Below are positions 8,094-16,289 of a stretch of 64,000 nt of DNA, in pieces (the stretch's first letter is position 1; each line of letters opens with the position of its first letter). The DNA is taken from positions 1-64,000 of the IMG/VR virus record IMGVR_UViG_3300045919_000302. One strand, given 5' to 3'. The position numbers and the translations under genes were made by a program. The notes beneath the pieces are model-generated. The model had not been told where the DNA came from. It searched no databases and was given only the letters and a program-made list of their open reading frames with translations. Source of the DNA: a virus.

Positions 8094-8911
8094 CTCACCT
8101 TGCTCTGGAAATCCTGAATCCTCTTCAGGTCTTTAACGCTCATTTTAGCACGGAAGTGTCTGAACAAGCGATATTTTGCAAATCTCGGATCCACCCAGAC
8201 TCGGATCAGATCCCGATCTTTTTCTAGAATCCTGATGCCTTCTCTTTTAATCCATCGAAGCGATGGCCGCCAGTGGGGCTTAGCTTTCTCCGTGAGTCCG
8301 AACTCCGCTCGAATAGCCTCCAGCTCCAGGTCGCGCACGACTCGAAGTCTCTCGTAGACGACATGCCGAGGAACAAAGGGCAGGCCATATTTGACCATCT
8401 TGCTCTTCGTCTGATCTCCGCGCTTGAAATTCTCATCGGCCACTCGGGACAGCTTGTCTTCGTCGATCTGCTTGACGATAACCTGGCCGGCCCTGGGGCT
8501 CGGAAGAAACGGGATTGTGTCCACCGTCCAGGGCCCGAGCGATTCCAGGATCTCAGAGACAGGATCGCCATCAATCCCAGGGAACCGACTCACGACACTG
8601 AGCAAACTAGTCTTCGGATCAATTTCTCCTGCCGCCAAAGACTTCGACGACGCGACGATCGCCCACCAGGATCTCTTTGCGCCATCACGAATCTCGGCGA
8701 TCATCAGTCGCTTCTTGTACTCGTCACTTCCAGGGATAGTCGAGATTGATTGAAGAAGGTGCTTGTAGAAAAGCTTCGTTCCGCGCTTTCCGAACTCAAA
8801 GAGGAACCATTGGTATCGATCGACGATATCCTTGCTCCCGTAGATCTTTGAGAAGTTTCCCCACTGACGTGAGGGCTCAATTTTTAGCAAGCTCGGTCGC
8901 CTGACTTCCAT
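8090..8911 (-). CDS. Unknown structural protein, neck/tail region
   Basis: A 273-aa, basic, mostly helical protein with aromatic-rich segments such as DRYQWFLFEFGKRGTK and FAKYRLFRHFRAKM. No known domain is recognised. It overlaps the preceding gene by about 35 bases and the following by 4. Location between tail-completion and neck candidates makes a connector or head-tail joining role possible. Confidence 0.5.
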   Translation of the reverse strand: MEVRRPSLLKIEPSRQWGNFSKIYGSKDIVDRYQWFLFEFGKRGTKLFYKHLLQSISTIPGSDEYKKRLMIAEIRDGAKRSWWAIVASSKSLAAGEIDPKTSLLSVVSRFPGIDGDPVSEILESLGPWTVDTIPFLPSPRAGQVIVKQIDEDKLSRVADENFKRGDQTKSKMVKYGLPFVPRHVVYERLRVVRDLELEAIRAEFGLTEKAKPHWRPSLRWIKREGIRILEKDRDLIRVWVDPRFAKYRLFRHFRAKMSVKDLKRIQDFQSKVR

Positions 8912-9311
8912 CGCCGTAACCGAAAGCGACCTTCATGTAGTCGTTGAAAGCAAGGCCGTTGTCCATGGCCATCAACCCAAGAACCGCGAGCGACATGCGC
9001 TCAGGATCTCTCTTCTCCTTCGGAATCGGAACGAGGTCGCCGTAATCGATGAGCGCCTTGAACTTTTCGGAGCGGACCTTCTTGCCCTTGTCCCCGTGAC
9101 AGTAGTAGGTCCAGCCCTCGCGGGTGAATAGAAAGATAATGTAGTTCGTGCCACCCTTCACGGTCTTCGCCTCAAACACGTCCCCACGCTGGAAGACGCC
9201 AGCATTGGAATAGAGGATGGCGCTATTGCCGGTCTTCCGAGCGTTGTCCTCCATCTCCTTCATGGCCTTCTCGTACTGCTCCAGCATTTTCTGTTCTTGT
9301 TGGTTCAACAT
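8877..9311 (-). CDS. Unknown protein with N-terminal helix
   Basis: 144 aa from the ATG at 9311, chosen because GGAG lies six bases upstream; a start ten codons earlier lacks this. The N terminus is a coiled-coil-like helix (QQEQKMLEQYEKAMKEMED). The middle looks like a small beta barrel (NYIIFLFTREGWTYYCHGD). The start lies inside the preceding 91-aa gene, giving an ~88-base overlap. Function unknown. Confidence 0.55.
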   Translation of the reverse strand: MLNQQEQKMLEQYEKAMKEMEDNARKTGNSAILYSNAGVFQRGDVFEAKTVKGGTNYIIFLFTREGWTYYCHGDKGKKVRSEKFKALIDYGDLVPIPKEKRDPERMSLAVLGLMAMDNGLAFNDYMKVAFGYGDGSQATELAKN

Positions 9312-9498
9312 CTTCAACTCCTTCAATCTTGATGAACTCACGCATGAGTTTTACCATCGTTTCACGAACATAAAGACCCCGCGACTGAACCGCGTGGATA
9401 AAACCACGGGCGACGCTCTCCTCTACCTTCACGGTGAAGGGGCGTCTGACCTCAGACGATTCCTCTGGAGCATCCCAGTCGATCCGATCCAGTTCCAT
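9223..9498 (-). CDS. Possible RHH-type small protein
   Basis: A 91-aa frame whose residues 18-60 look like a ribbon-helix-helix: a strand (RRPFTVKVE), helix 1 (SVARGFIHAVQSRG) and helix 2 (RETMVKLMREFIKIEG). The last ~30 residues overlap the next gene in another frame and look unstructured, so only the first part may matter. Its ATG overlaps the stop of the 82-aa gene (TAATG). Confidence 0.45.
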   Translation of the reverse strand: MELDRIDWDAPEESSEVRRPFTVKVEESVARGFIHAVQSRGLYVRETMVKLMREFIKIEGVEDVEPTRTENAGAVREGHEGDGGQRSEDRQ

Positions 9499-9746
9499 TA
9501 CTCTCCCGACACGATCTGGTGAATAAGCTTACGACGCTGAAGCTCTCTGAGTAAAGGGTCGCGCACTTCGGGGCGAAGGTTCTGAATCCGGCTTGCCTCT
9601 TGAAGGCTTCGGATGTCTTTCACGAGCGCAACGGGATCGTACTTCTCTCTGAGTTCCTTCACTCGGCCGAAGATGCTTGTAAGCTCACGGTTCTCATTCG
9701 AAACATCGGTAGAAGGCAAATGGACAACATCAAGGTCTTTCAACAT
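9498..9746 (-). CDS. Small helical protein
   Basis: An 82-aa protein with a strong AAGGAG site. It is charged and helical (SIFGRVKELREKYDPVALVKD; LRELQRRKLIHQ). No family recognised. A 28-bp palindromic repeat lies directly upstream of its ribosome-binding site. Confidence 0.55.
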   Translation of the reverse strand: MLKDLDVVHLPSTDVSNENRELTSIFGRVKELREKYDPVALVKDIRSLQEASRIQNLRPEVRDPLLRELQRRKLIHQIVSGE

Positions 9747-9756
9747 GACAACTCCT

Positions 9757-9784
9757 TACGGATGCCACAACCCTGGCACCCGTA
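9757..9784. repeat. 28-bp palindromic repeat, copy 2
   Basis: Half sites TACGGATGCCA and TGGCACCCGTA with a 6-base centre. It lies between the stop of the 117-aa gene (9787) and the AAGGAG of the 82-aa gene. Confidence 0.8.
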
Positions 9785-9786
9785 GC

Positions 9787-10140
9787 TTATTTTACGACCG
9801 CCTTACTCAGGACGGTCTTTTGTTTGCGAAGAAACCTTTTTGCACCGAAGCGAGCAAACTTGCGAGACATTTTAGCTACGACCGACTTCTTCGTATAAAG
9901 GCGGCGCACAACGGCCAGGATTGCCTCCCGGGCCTGCTCGGGCGTCTCGATCTCAGGGATCTGCCCCTCCAGCTCAACCTCGCTTAGGACGGTCAAGAGG
10001 CCGTCCACAAAGCGCTCCAGAAGCTCCTGGGTGAGGCTGTTCTCGTACTCGCCCTCGACGTTCTCCTGGTCCTCAATCTGGGTCTGGATCAGGGGCTCAA
10101 TGCGTTCGTGCAGTGCGTCTAATTTCTTGAAGATGTCCAC
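9787..10140 (-). CDS. Small helical protein with basic C terminus
   Basis: 117 aa from a GTG at 10140, which has GGGAG five bases upstream. An open frame runs further upstream but overlaps the neighbour with an unlikely Ser/Arg-rich sequence. The N-terminal two thirds are acidic and helical (DALHERIEPLIQTQIED). The C-terminal 30 residues are strongly basic (KMSRKFARFGAKRFLRKQK). This acidic-to-basic pattern suggests nucleic-acid or capsid contact. Function unknown. Confidence 0.55.
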   Translation of the reverse strand: MDIFKKLDALHERIEPLIQTQIEDQENVEGEYENSLTQELLERFVDGLLTVLSEVELEGQIPEIETPEQAREAILAVVRRLYTKKSVVAKMSRKFARFGAKRFLRKQKTVLSKAVVK

Positions 10141-10150
10141 AAATTCTCCC

Positions 10151-10747
10151 TTAGACCAGTCCGTCGATCGCGGATGCGATGACCTGTTCGAGTGAGCCGT
10201 ACTCCAAGGCCGGGCTCTCGTAATGAAGCTTGAGCGTGCCTTTGAACTTCGCACGCTTGAAGTCGCCTGGTGCCGCAGGCTTGTCATTCAGTTCAATCTC
10301 TGCGGCCACATACGCGCCCTCGCGACGAACGGCATTCCAGATGGCGTCGTTCAGCTTGCTTTCGAATTCTGAGCCGAAAATGTTTTCAAGATAGTCCTCC
10401 AAGGTGCCCATCTCGTTTTTCGGATCCTCAAGCTTCGCCTCTTTCTCGGCGTGCGCTTCGAGCGCAGACAGGTCGCCGGCATCAATCTCGACGTCGAATT
10501 CGATCAGGCCCTGGTCCTCGTGCTCACGAACGGCCTTCACCTTGACACGTTCTTTGCCTTCGATCAGAGACTGAAACGAATCAAACCTTGACTCCAGTAA
10601 GTCCAGGCTGGCAGAAGCAGCGCGAATACGAACAGTTTCCGCTTTGGCGTGGTCTTCCAGGATGAGCCGATCCGCGCTCTTCGCAGGCTTCTTCTCTTCC
10701 ATGGTCAACGGGGATCCCCAGGAATCCACAACCGAATCGAGTTTCAT
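10151..10747 (-). CDS. Tagged structural/internal protein (weak tag)
   Basis: 198 aa from an ATG that overlaps the upstream stop (ATGA). The N terminus MKLDSVVDSWGSPLTMEEK resembles the 'S-V-D-x-F-G-x-P...E' tag seen at 32838, 33957, 37550, 41114 and 41677, but with W-G-S in place of F-G-M. The body is charged, with helical segments followed by a beta-rich end (KFKGTLKLHYES). It could be an internal head protein or a neck component. The tag match here is the weakest of the set. Confidence 0.55.
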   Translation of the reverse strand: MKLDSVVDSWGSPLTMEEKKPAKSADRLILEDHAKAETVRIRAASASLDLLESRFDSFQSLIEGKERVKVKAVREHEDQGLIEFDVEIDAGDLSALEAHAEKEAKLEDPKNEMGTLEDYLENIFGSEFESKLNDAIWNAVRREGAYVAAEIELNDKPAAPGDFKRAKFKGTLKLHYESPALEYGSLEQVIASAIDGLV

Positions 10748-11274
10748 TTGATGATCTTCTTTTCTGGAACGAAGTTTTCGTTTCTCACGCACTCAAGCGA
10801 GTACTGTGTCCACACATCGGAGTCATTTTCAAATCCGTCTCTTTCAACGTTGATGACTTCAAAGTACCAGCTGTGTTTGCTTTTTGACCAGACCTGAATG
10901 ATGTCACCGACCCCGATATGATTGCTGAGGTCATCGACAGGTATTTTGAGCTGCTCCAGATTACTTCTTGGGATGGTGATCCGGCTCTCGAATCGAGTCA
11001 CCAGGCCGTTGTCGCCCGCCTCTTCCGTGCGAGTGGGCTGCTCAAAGCTAACCAGAAGGGGCACAGTAGGCGTACCCTTATAGGATATGTAGTTCTTGCT
11101 GCCGGCTACCGGCTCCTCATAGAGACAGTCGCTGTTGGCAACTGTAGCCAGGGAGGCCGGCAGGCTCTTGTAGAATTTCCAGAGGACTGGGTCATCCGTC
11201 CCGGCAAGGCGAACGATCTCCTGATTCACTGAATCGAAGAACGCCCGCTCCTTGCCGTTCAGGAGTGAACCCAT
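10744..11274 (-). CDS. Probable neck/head-tail connector protein
   Basis: A 176-aa protein. The sequence mixes a helical start (GKERAFFDSVNQEIVRLAGT) with beta-rich parts (SRITIPRSNLEQLKIPVDDL; GDIIQVWSKSKHSWYFEVIN), a layout common in connector proteins with a barrel. No specific family can be named. It sits between the large charged 763-aa protein and the tagged 198-aa protein. Confidence 0.45.
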   Translation of the reverse strand: MGSLLNGKERAFFDSVNQEIVRLAGTDDPVLWKFYKSLPASLATVANSDCLYEEPVAGSKNYISYKGTPTVPLLVSFEQPTRTEEAGDNGLVTRFESRITIPRSNLEQLKIPVDDLSNHIGVGDIIQVWSKSKHSWYFEVINVERDGFENDSDVWTQYSLECVRNENFVPEKKIIK

Positions 11275-11277
11275 GAC

Positions 11278-13569
11278 TTACTTCTTCTTTGCGACCTTGG
11301 CCGGAAGCTTTTTACTGAGAGCGGACATGGCGCTCTTCACGCCCTTCTTCGCCAGCTCCTTCTTCTGAGCTTCGGCGCTCTCCACCATCTTGCGGCGGCT
11401 TTCGATCCGCGCTTCGAAGGCGGCCTTACGAGCCTGGATCTGGCTTACAGACTTACGGGCCTTCTGGAGAGACTCCAGTTTAGCGCCCGATACCTTCGGT
11501 CCGAACTTACGCTCAGTGACGGGCTTTCCAGCTACGCGACGGGAATCTTGCATGTGCTTGCCGGAGTCGTCGCCGGGTTTGCCGAGCTTGATTTTAGCGG
11601 AAGGGAGGTCCTTCTCCTGCTTCTGGCTCTTGCCCTTGCCTTCAACGTGATCGCCATGATCGTCGCCGACGTCGCCGACCTTGATGTCGGATTCGGAGTG
11701 GTTCTTCTCACCGGACTTCACACCGAGCGGGGTTTCCTTGGCCTTGTCGCCGATATGCTCGCCGGCCTTGTTAGGTTCGGTTTCGCCGCCAAGTTCTTTC
11801 TTCTTGGAGGCTACCAACTTGTCCATGGCCTGGGGATTCTTGTGGACGAGAGGGGAGGTGGCCTTCTTCTGCTGCGGGGCCACGGCGACTTCTTCCATGA
11901 CCGGCATGCCGAAGAAATCGACCGATTCCTGCATCTGACCCGTTTTCTTTTCCGTGCTCTCACCCATGATTTTCTTCTCCGTCTTCACGACTTCTTCCCC
12001 GCTGTCGAGGATGTGTTGTGCCCACGAGTCTTCGACCAGGGGCTTGATTGATTTGATCTTGTCCACGATGGTGGCAGGCAAACTAACTTCCTTCTTCATA
12101 GATTCTCCCAGAAGGCTTCCCACGTGGCCTTCAATTGACTCTTCCTGTTCAGATCCGACCTGGACCGACTCTTCGGCTCCTTCCGCATCCTTGGCTTTAC
12201 CCTGATGCCTCTCGGCAGCCCCGGCGTGGATCTTGGCCACAGCGGTCATGATCTCTTTGAACTTATTCTTGGTCAGCTTGGCCGCAACCTTAGCTGCTTC
12301 CTTCTCGTTGTCCATCCGGCCTTCATCGACCGAATCCACAACGCATTGGGCGATGTCTTCGGCGGACATGTCGCTGAGTTGGACTTCAATCTCTTCCTTG
12401 AAGTAACTCTCTTCGAAATCTCCTTCTAGTCGGTCGGATACTTCCGGCTTCCGTTCTCCATAAACTTCGAAGTAGTCTCCCAGGCAGGACATGAGCCCAT
12501 TCTTGATCTCTTCGTCCGAAGCTTCGACGTAGGAGTCAATCTCTGGGGCGAACCGTCCGACGCCGTTCACGATGTCGTTGATCAGGTGCTCGGGATTCTT
12601 GATCACGATCGTGACTTCGTCCTTCGGGGCATCAACCTTGGCTGATACGATCGCAGCGGGGCACGAAACCATGCCGCCGTCGGTGCTCTGGTATTCGCCA
12701 ACGACGTCGATCTTTTCCAGGGCGTTTTCGATGCACCTGTAACGATCCTTCGTAATCGCAGCAGCGAGACCGGCGCGCTCCGCGCTTTCCATCGCAGTGG
12801 CAACGGCGATCGGGAAAATCTTCTCGACATCGTCCATGCCATTTGGCGTGTTGATGTTCTGCACGTCCTTCGCGCTGTAGCCGCCGTGATAAACGTCTCC
12901 GTCACGATCGGCGTCGAGGTAGTCGTTCTCAACTTTCCAGGCTCCTCTGCCGCTGAGGTAACCGAGGGCCTCGGCCGCTTCCTTGAGCGTAAGCTTGACG
13001 GTGACTTCATGCTCGACGGGCTTGGCCACGTTGTCTTCGGCGAGCTTCTTCACTTCCTTCGATTCAGTCTTCACTTTGACTTCCTTGCTGGCTTCGCGGG
13101 CCTTCGTGATCACATCGAGTTCTTCCGGGGCTACCGAGCGCTCCGGCACCGCGCCCTTGCCCATTTCGCGGTCGAGATTCTCATCATCGAGAAACCACTT
13201 CAGGGTGACGTCCTTGTCACCGGTCTGAAGCTGTTGCTGGTCCGAGTCCTTGTTCCAGCGGCGTCCGAATTCGACGCTCATCTTGACGCGAGGATCCTTC
13301 TTGGAAACGATCACCAGGCCGGTGGCCTTGTAGCCGCCTTCGTCGCCACCCTGGGCCTTCAGAACTTCATCGTACTCGCCCATGGCTTCGAGCTGCTTGA
13401 TGCAGTCGGTGAGGGCGGACATATCCACCGCCGCCTGGTCGAGAGCTGGCTGCGCAACCGTGAGGGCCTGCTTGAAGACGTACCCAGTCTTCTTGTCCGA
13501 GATCTGCCCGTAGAGCGCCTTGGCGACTGCGATCTCTTTACCCACGATCTTGTTCTGGTCAGCTTCCAT
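11278..13569 (-). CDS. Large charged internal protein with embedded tag
   Basis: A 763-aa protein with a good ribosome-binding site (GGAG before ATG). The first ~420 residues look folded, with an acidic character. Residues about 430-545 are Glu/Lys-rich. At residue 546 an exact copy of the tag motif appears (MQESVDFFGMPVMEE). After it comes a ~200-aa low-complexity, His/Asp/Lys-rich part (VGDDHGDHVEGKG) that ends very basic (KKLPAKVAKKK). An internal tag ending in a likely protease site suggests that the precursor is cut into two parts or arose by fusion of an upstream protein with a tagged one. A scaffold or DNA-bound core role is possible. Confidence 0.6.
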   Translation of the reverse strand: MEADQNKIVGKEIAVAKALYGQISDKKTGYVFKQALTVAQPALDQAAVDMSALTDCIKQLEAMGEYDEVLKAQGGDEGGYKATGLVIVSKKDPRVKMSVEFGRRWNKDSDQQQLQTGDKDVTLKWFLDDENLDREMGKGAVPERSVAPEELDVITKAREASKEVKVKTESKEVKKLAEDNVAKPVEHEVTVKLTLKEAAEALGYLSGRGAWKVENDYLDADRDGDVYHGGYSAKDVQNINTPNGMDDVEKIFPIAVATAMESAERAGLAAAITKDRYRCIENALEKIDVVGEYQSTDGGMVSCPAAIVSAKVDAPKDEVTIVIKNPEHLINDIVNGVGRFAPEIDSYVEASDEEIKNGLMSCLGDYFEVYGERKPEVSDRLEGDFEESYFKEEIEVQLSDMSAEDIAQCVVDSVDEGRMDNEKEAAKVAAKLTKNKFKEIMTAVAKIHAGAAERHQGKAKDAEGAEESVQVGSEQEESIEGHVGSLLGESMKKEVSLPATIVDKIKSIKPLVEDSWAQHILDSGEEVVKTEKKIMGESTEKKTGQMQESVDFFGMPVMEEVAVAPQQKKATSPLVHKNPQAMDKLVASKKKELGGETEPNKAGEHIGDKAKETPLGVKSGEKNHSESDIKVGDVGDDHGDHVEGKGKSQKQEKDLPSAKIKLGKPGDDSGKHMQDSRRVAGKPVTERKFGPKVSGAKLESLQKARKSVSQIQARKAAFEARIESRRKMVESAEAQKKELAKKGVKSAMSALSKKLPAKVAKKK

Positions 13570-14989
13570 TTTGTTTCTCCAGCCAGTGCTTGAATCTGAT
13601 TTTTGCTACGGCCTTCAGTGCGTGGAAATCATCGAGTCCGCCGATTGCCACCACTTGTTTCATGTTCTGTTCGTCTTTCGACCACAGAACCGCACTCATG
13701 TACTCCGACTCGTAGGCCAGGAAGGTCTTGATCACGCAGGGCTCGCCATTGATCGAGATGGAGTACCGAAGGAAAATACCGTCCGCGCTGCGGTCTTCCT
13801 TGAGATGATACTTCAACTTGTGGGCTTTCAAAACCCCTTCAACGATCTCCTTGACCTTTTTCTCCATGTCTTTATGCTTGTGCTCGGGTTGGACCACGGG
13901 GATCAGGGAGTGCAGAAAGCTTTTCAGGCCAGTGGCCTCAGACAGAATGTCATGGGATTCTCGCTGCCACTTTCTAGAGGCGGACTTGTAATCGATATTT
14001 GGACGGTGCTCCACTCTGAGCAGAGTGAATGCGATCTGGCCACTCAGGAGTTGGACAGCCTCGGCAAAGCCACGGTATTCGGAGTCAAGCTTGAGGCGCA
14101 CAAACCAGACCGAGACTGACCCCACGATTTTCGGCTCGGATACGATCTGCTCGATGTCTCGAAGCGACGGCTGTTGCAGCCAAGCTTGGAATGCGCTCTT
14201 GTCGGCCTCAGGAAGATGATCGAGAGGCGGCAATTGCCCGTTCACCACGAGCGACCCGACCAAGCTCATCTTTGATTCTCCGAGCTTCAACTGGGTCCTT
14301 GGAAAAGGCTTCGTCCGGGAACGTAAGAAGGAATTTCGCTCGCGCAATGCAGCGCTCGGGCGTTCCAGCTTCGTCGATAAGTTTCTGCTCCCAGGATTCC
14401 GGCTTTTCCATACACTCTCTACCTTATCACGTTTCGTGCCGTGTTTTTCGGTTGATTTCTCTGAGTCTTTTTCGACACTTGTGTCATCGTCTTGGTCGCT
14501 TGTCGAATCTTCAGTCACCTGCTCCAGGGCCTTATAAACGCCCTCGAACCGCTTCGGATCCATGTCGATGCCCAATTCTTCGGTCGTCGGCGCTTCCACG
14601 TCTGCGTTCGCCAAGAAGTCCTTTACCCGGGGATCGTCACCCAAAGAGACGTCGTGGCCCACCGCCTGGAGCGCGAGCGTGCCGATGGTCTCCTTGTCGA
14701 ACCGGACCAGATCCGCAACCGTGATCTTGCCGGCCCAGAGTTCGTCCACGTTCTTCACCATGACGTGAGCGGGCCTCCGATCCACGAAGGGCATGGGGTC
14801 AATGTCCTGGTCCTTGAAGAAGTTCCAGACGCCCTCCACGAGATCGTGATTGGGCTGGGAGACCTTCTCGGCGATGGCTGGATATTCCTTCTTCGTGACG
14901 TCCAAGAATGCGTCCACGAAGAGCACCAGGGCCGCGTAGTCCTTGTAGTCGAAGCCGCCAATTTTTGGAGCGTGTGATTTCTTTTTCAT
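13559..14989 (-). CDS. 476-aa open frame, probably two genes joined
   Basis: One continuous frame from an ATG at 14989 (AAGGA upstream). The first ~180 residues look like a real protein (DYKDYAALVLFVDAFLDV; an acidic TEELGIDMDP segment). The last 236 residues, from an internal ATG at 14269 with GGAG eight bases upstream, look like another (MSLVGSLVVNGQLPPLD...; ending with ARIRFKHWLEKQ-like basic helix). Between them (~14270-14450) this frame has the Ser/Arg-rich look of a non-coding frame, while the +1 frame encodes a convincing 67-aa protein. The C-terminal gene may therefore be 13559-14269 on its own, with the upstream gene having lost its stop. Confidence 0.5.
   Translation of the reverse strand: MKKKSHAPKIGGFDYKDYAALVLFVDAFLDVTKKEYPAIAEKVSQPNHDLVEGVWNFFKDQDIDPMPFVDRRPAHVMVKNVDELWAGKITVADLVRFDKETIGTLALQAVGHDVSLGDDPRVKDFLANADVEAPTTEELGIDMDPKRFEGVYKALEQVTEDSTSDQDDDTSVEKDSEKSTEKHGTKRDKVESVWKSRNPGSRNLSTKLERPSAALRERNSFLRSRTKPFPRTQLKLGESKMSLVGSLVVNGQLPPLDHLPEADKSAFQAWLQQPSLRDIEQIVSEPKIVGSVSVWFVRLKLDSEYRGFAEAVQLLSGQIAFTLLRVEHRPNIDYKSASRKWQRESHDILSEATGLKSFLHSLIPVVQPEHKHKDMEKKVKEIVEGVLKAHKLKYHLKEDRSADGIFLRYSISINGEPCVIKTFLAYESEYMSAVLWSKDEQNMKQVVAIGGLDDFHALKAVAKIRFKHWLEKQNGS
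14208..14411 (-). CDS. 67-aa protein overlapping in another frame
   Basis: Starts MEKPESWEQKLIDEAGTP and continues with helix-like sequence (FLLTFPDEAFSKDPVEARRI). Its codons favour purine-first GAA/GAC/GAG as in neighbouring genes, so I believe this frame, not the overlapping long frame, is the coding one here. A weak AAGG site lies upstream. It ends inside the start of the next gene. Confidence 0.5.
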   Translation of the reverse strand: MEKPESWEQKLIDEAGTPERCIARAKFLLTFPDEAFSKDPVEARRIKDELGRVARGERAIAASRSSS

Positions 14990-14993
14990 ATCC

Positions 14994-15021
14994 TTCGGGT
15001 GCCGCGATCCTGGCGGCCGTA
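14994..15021. repeat. 28-bp palindromic repeat, copy 3
   Basis: Half sites TTCGGGTGCCG and TGGCGGCCGTA around GCGATCC. It lies between the stop of the 241-aa gene (15024) and the AAGGA site of the 476-aa frame; the palindrome end overlaps the ribosome-binding region. Confidence 0.8.
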
Positions 15022-15023
15022 GA

Positions 15024-15749
15024 CTACCCTGCCAGAATTCCGTCAGGCCCTTGGCTTGCGAAAATCTCGATGTCGAGCTTCTCCATCTCTTCCTTGGCTT
15101 CAGCGACCAGATCCTTACCGTCGAGGCCGACAGGCCCGCCGGCACCCGGGAGCTGGTCGTACTTTGAGCGGATCTTTCCGATCACATCCTTGGCCTTGGC
15201 TTTGACGTACCGAGTGAACAAGTAGTCGTCCTTATCGCTGAGGTCTTCCGGCTTAAAGTCGTTCGTCTTGAGTTGAATGAGCATCACTCCTGATGGAGTC
15301 CCGCCGCGAGCGGTGATGTGCAGGAGCCGCGTCTGCTGATCGTAAGACCAGTCAGGGTCAACCGAGAAGACACGCTTGCGCTGTTCGGTGAACGAGAGGA
15401 GTTGCGCGAATCCAGAATAGTCCGTCAGCCCGGATCCGGTGGACATCAGTGTGTTTGGACCGTACGGAATGATGTCGAAGAATCCAAGGGTAAAGAATGC
15501 GGCTACGTCGGTCGGAACCTGGAACACCACGTCCACAACCTGTTGAACGTCATCCTTCATGGGGTATTCAAGCTGTCCGTCCACGATCTGAACTGGGCGG
15601 TAAATAAGGAAACCCTTTTTCGCCATAAACCAACGCTTAGCGATCGTGAGGATATTGGCGAAGGCCCCGTCGGAAAGCTCTACCGTGACGTAGTCGCCTC
15701 CCATTTCTGAGATCACTTCGGCCTTAAGCTTTGCAGGAGTCGTCCCCAT
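15024..15749 (-). CDS. Probable neck / head-tail joining protein
   Basis: A 241-aa protein. The first half is helical with RWFMAKKGFLIYRPVQIVDG, followed by beta-like VQQVVDVVFQVP. The C-terminal part FTRYVKAKAKDVIGKIRSKY is a long helix seen in connector or portal-adapter type proteins of T4-like phages. The exact family is not certain. Its start overlaps the stop of the acidic 155-aa gene (TAATG). Confidence 0.5.
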   Translation of the reverse strand: MGTTPAKLKAEVISEMGGDYVTVELSDGAFANILTIAKRWFMAKKGFLIYRPVQIVDGQLEYPMKDDVQQVVDVVFQVPTDVAAFFTLGFFDIIPYGPNTLMSTGSGLTDYSGFAQLLSFTEQRKRVFSVDPDWSYDQQTRLLHITARGGTPSGVMLIQLKTNDFKPEDLSDKDDYLFTRYVKAKAKDVIGKIRSKYDQLPGAGGPVGLDGKDLVAEAKEEMEKLDIEIFASQGPDGILAG

Positions 15750-16216
15750 TACTTCTCTTCTTCCTCTTCGGACTCGGGCTCTTCTTCCGACTCTTCGTCT
15801 TCAGGCTCTTTTTCGGACTCCTTGTCTTTGGAGTCGTCATCAGACTCTTCATCATCCTCAGCTTCGCCTTCGGATTCTTCCTCATCGTCCTTCCCATCGG
15901 CGGAGAGATTAAACAAATCCGCGATGCTCGCCATGCACTTCTTGGTTTGCTCCAGAAGCTCCTTGGCTCCCTCTCCGAAAAGAGTGTCGAGCTTGTCCTG
16001 GTGGCCACGCTTGAGCAGCTGGTCGATTGCCTCAACGGCCGTGAGAGCGGAGTTCTGAGCCATGGACATCAGCGACTCGACTTCCTCGAATCGATCTTCA
16101 ACCGTTCCAACTTCCCCGGTGTCTTGATCAATCTCCGGATCTCCGGTCTTGTCTTCATCTTCCAGGAACCGCTCTTCGAGTTTCTTCACATTGCTGATAA
16201 CGGATTCAACGGACAT
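15749..16216 (-). CDS. Acidic-tail protein (possible scaffold or decoy)
   Basis: 155 aa from an ATG with AGGAG six bases upstream; an earlier in-frame start lacks one. The first 110 residues form helices (ESVISNVKKLEERFLED). The last ~45 residues are almost only Glu, Asp, Ser and Lys, ending in a Glu run. Such tails mimic DNA charge or bind basic proteins. Possible roles are scaffold helper, decoration protein chaperone or DNA mimic. Confidence 0.55.
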   Translation of the reverse strand: MSVESVISNVKKLEERFLEDEDKTGDPEIDQDTGEVGTVEDRFEEVESLMSMAQNSALTAVEAIDQLLKRGHQDKLDTLFGEGAKELLEQTKKCMASIADLFNLSADGKDDEEESEGEAEDDEESDDDSKDKESEKEPEDEESEEEPESEEEEEK

Positions 16217-16289
16217 GGCACTCTCCTGTTTTCTCAACTTTATCTTGAATCCAGAAAACAAGAAAGAACAGAGAGCGCATTACAAATTG

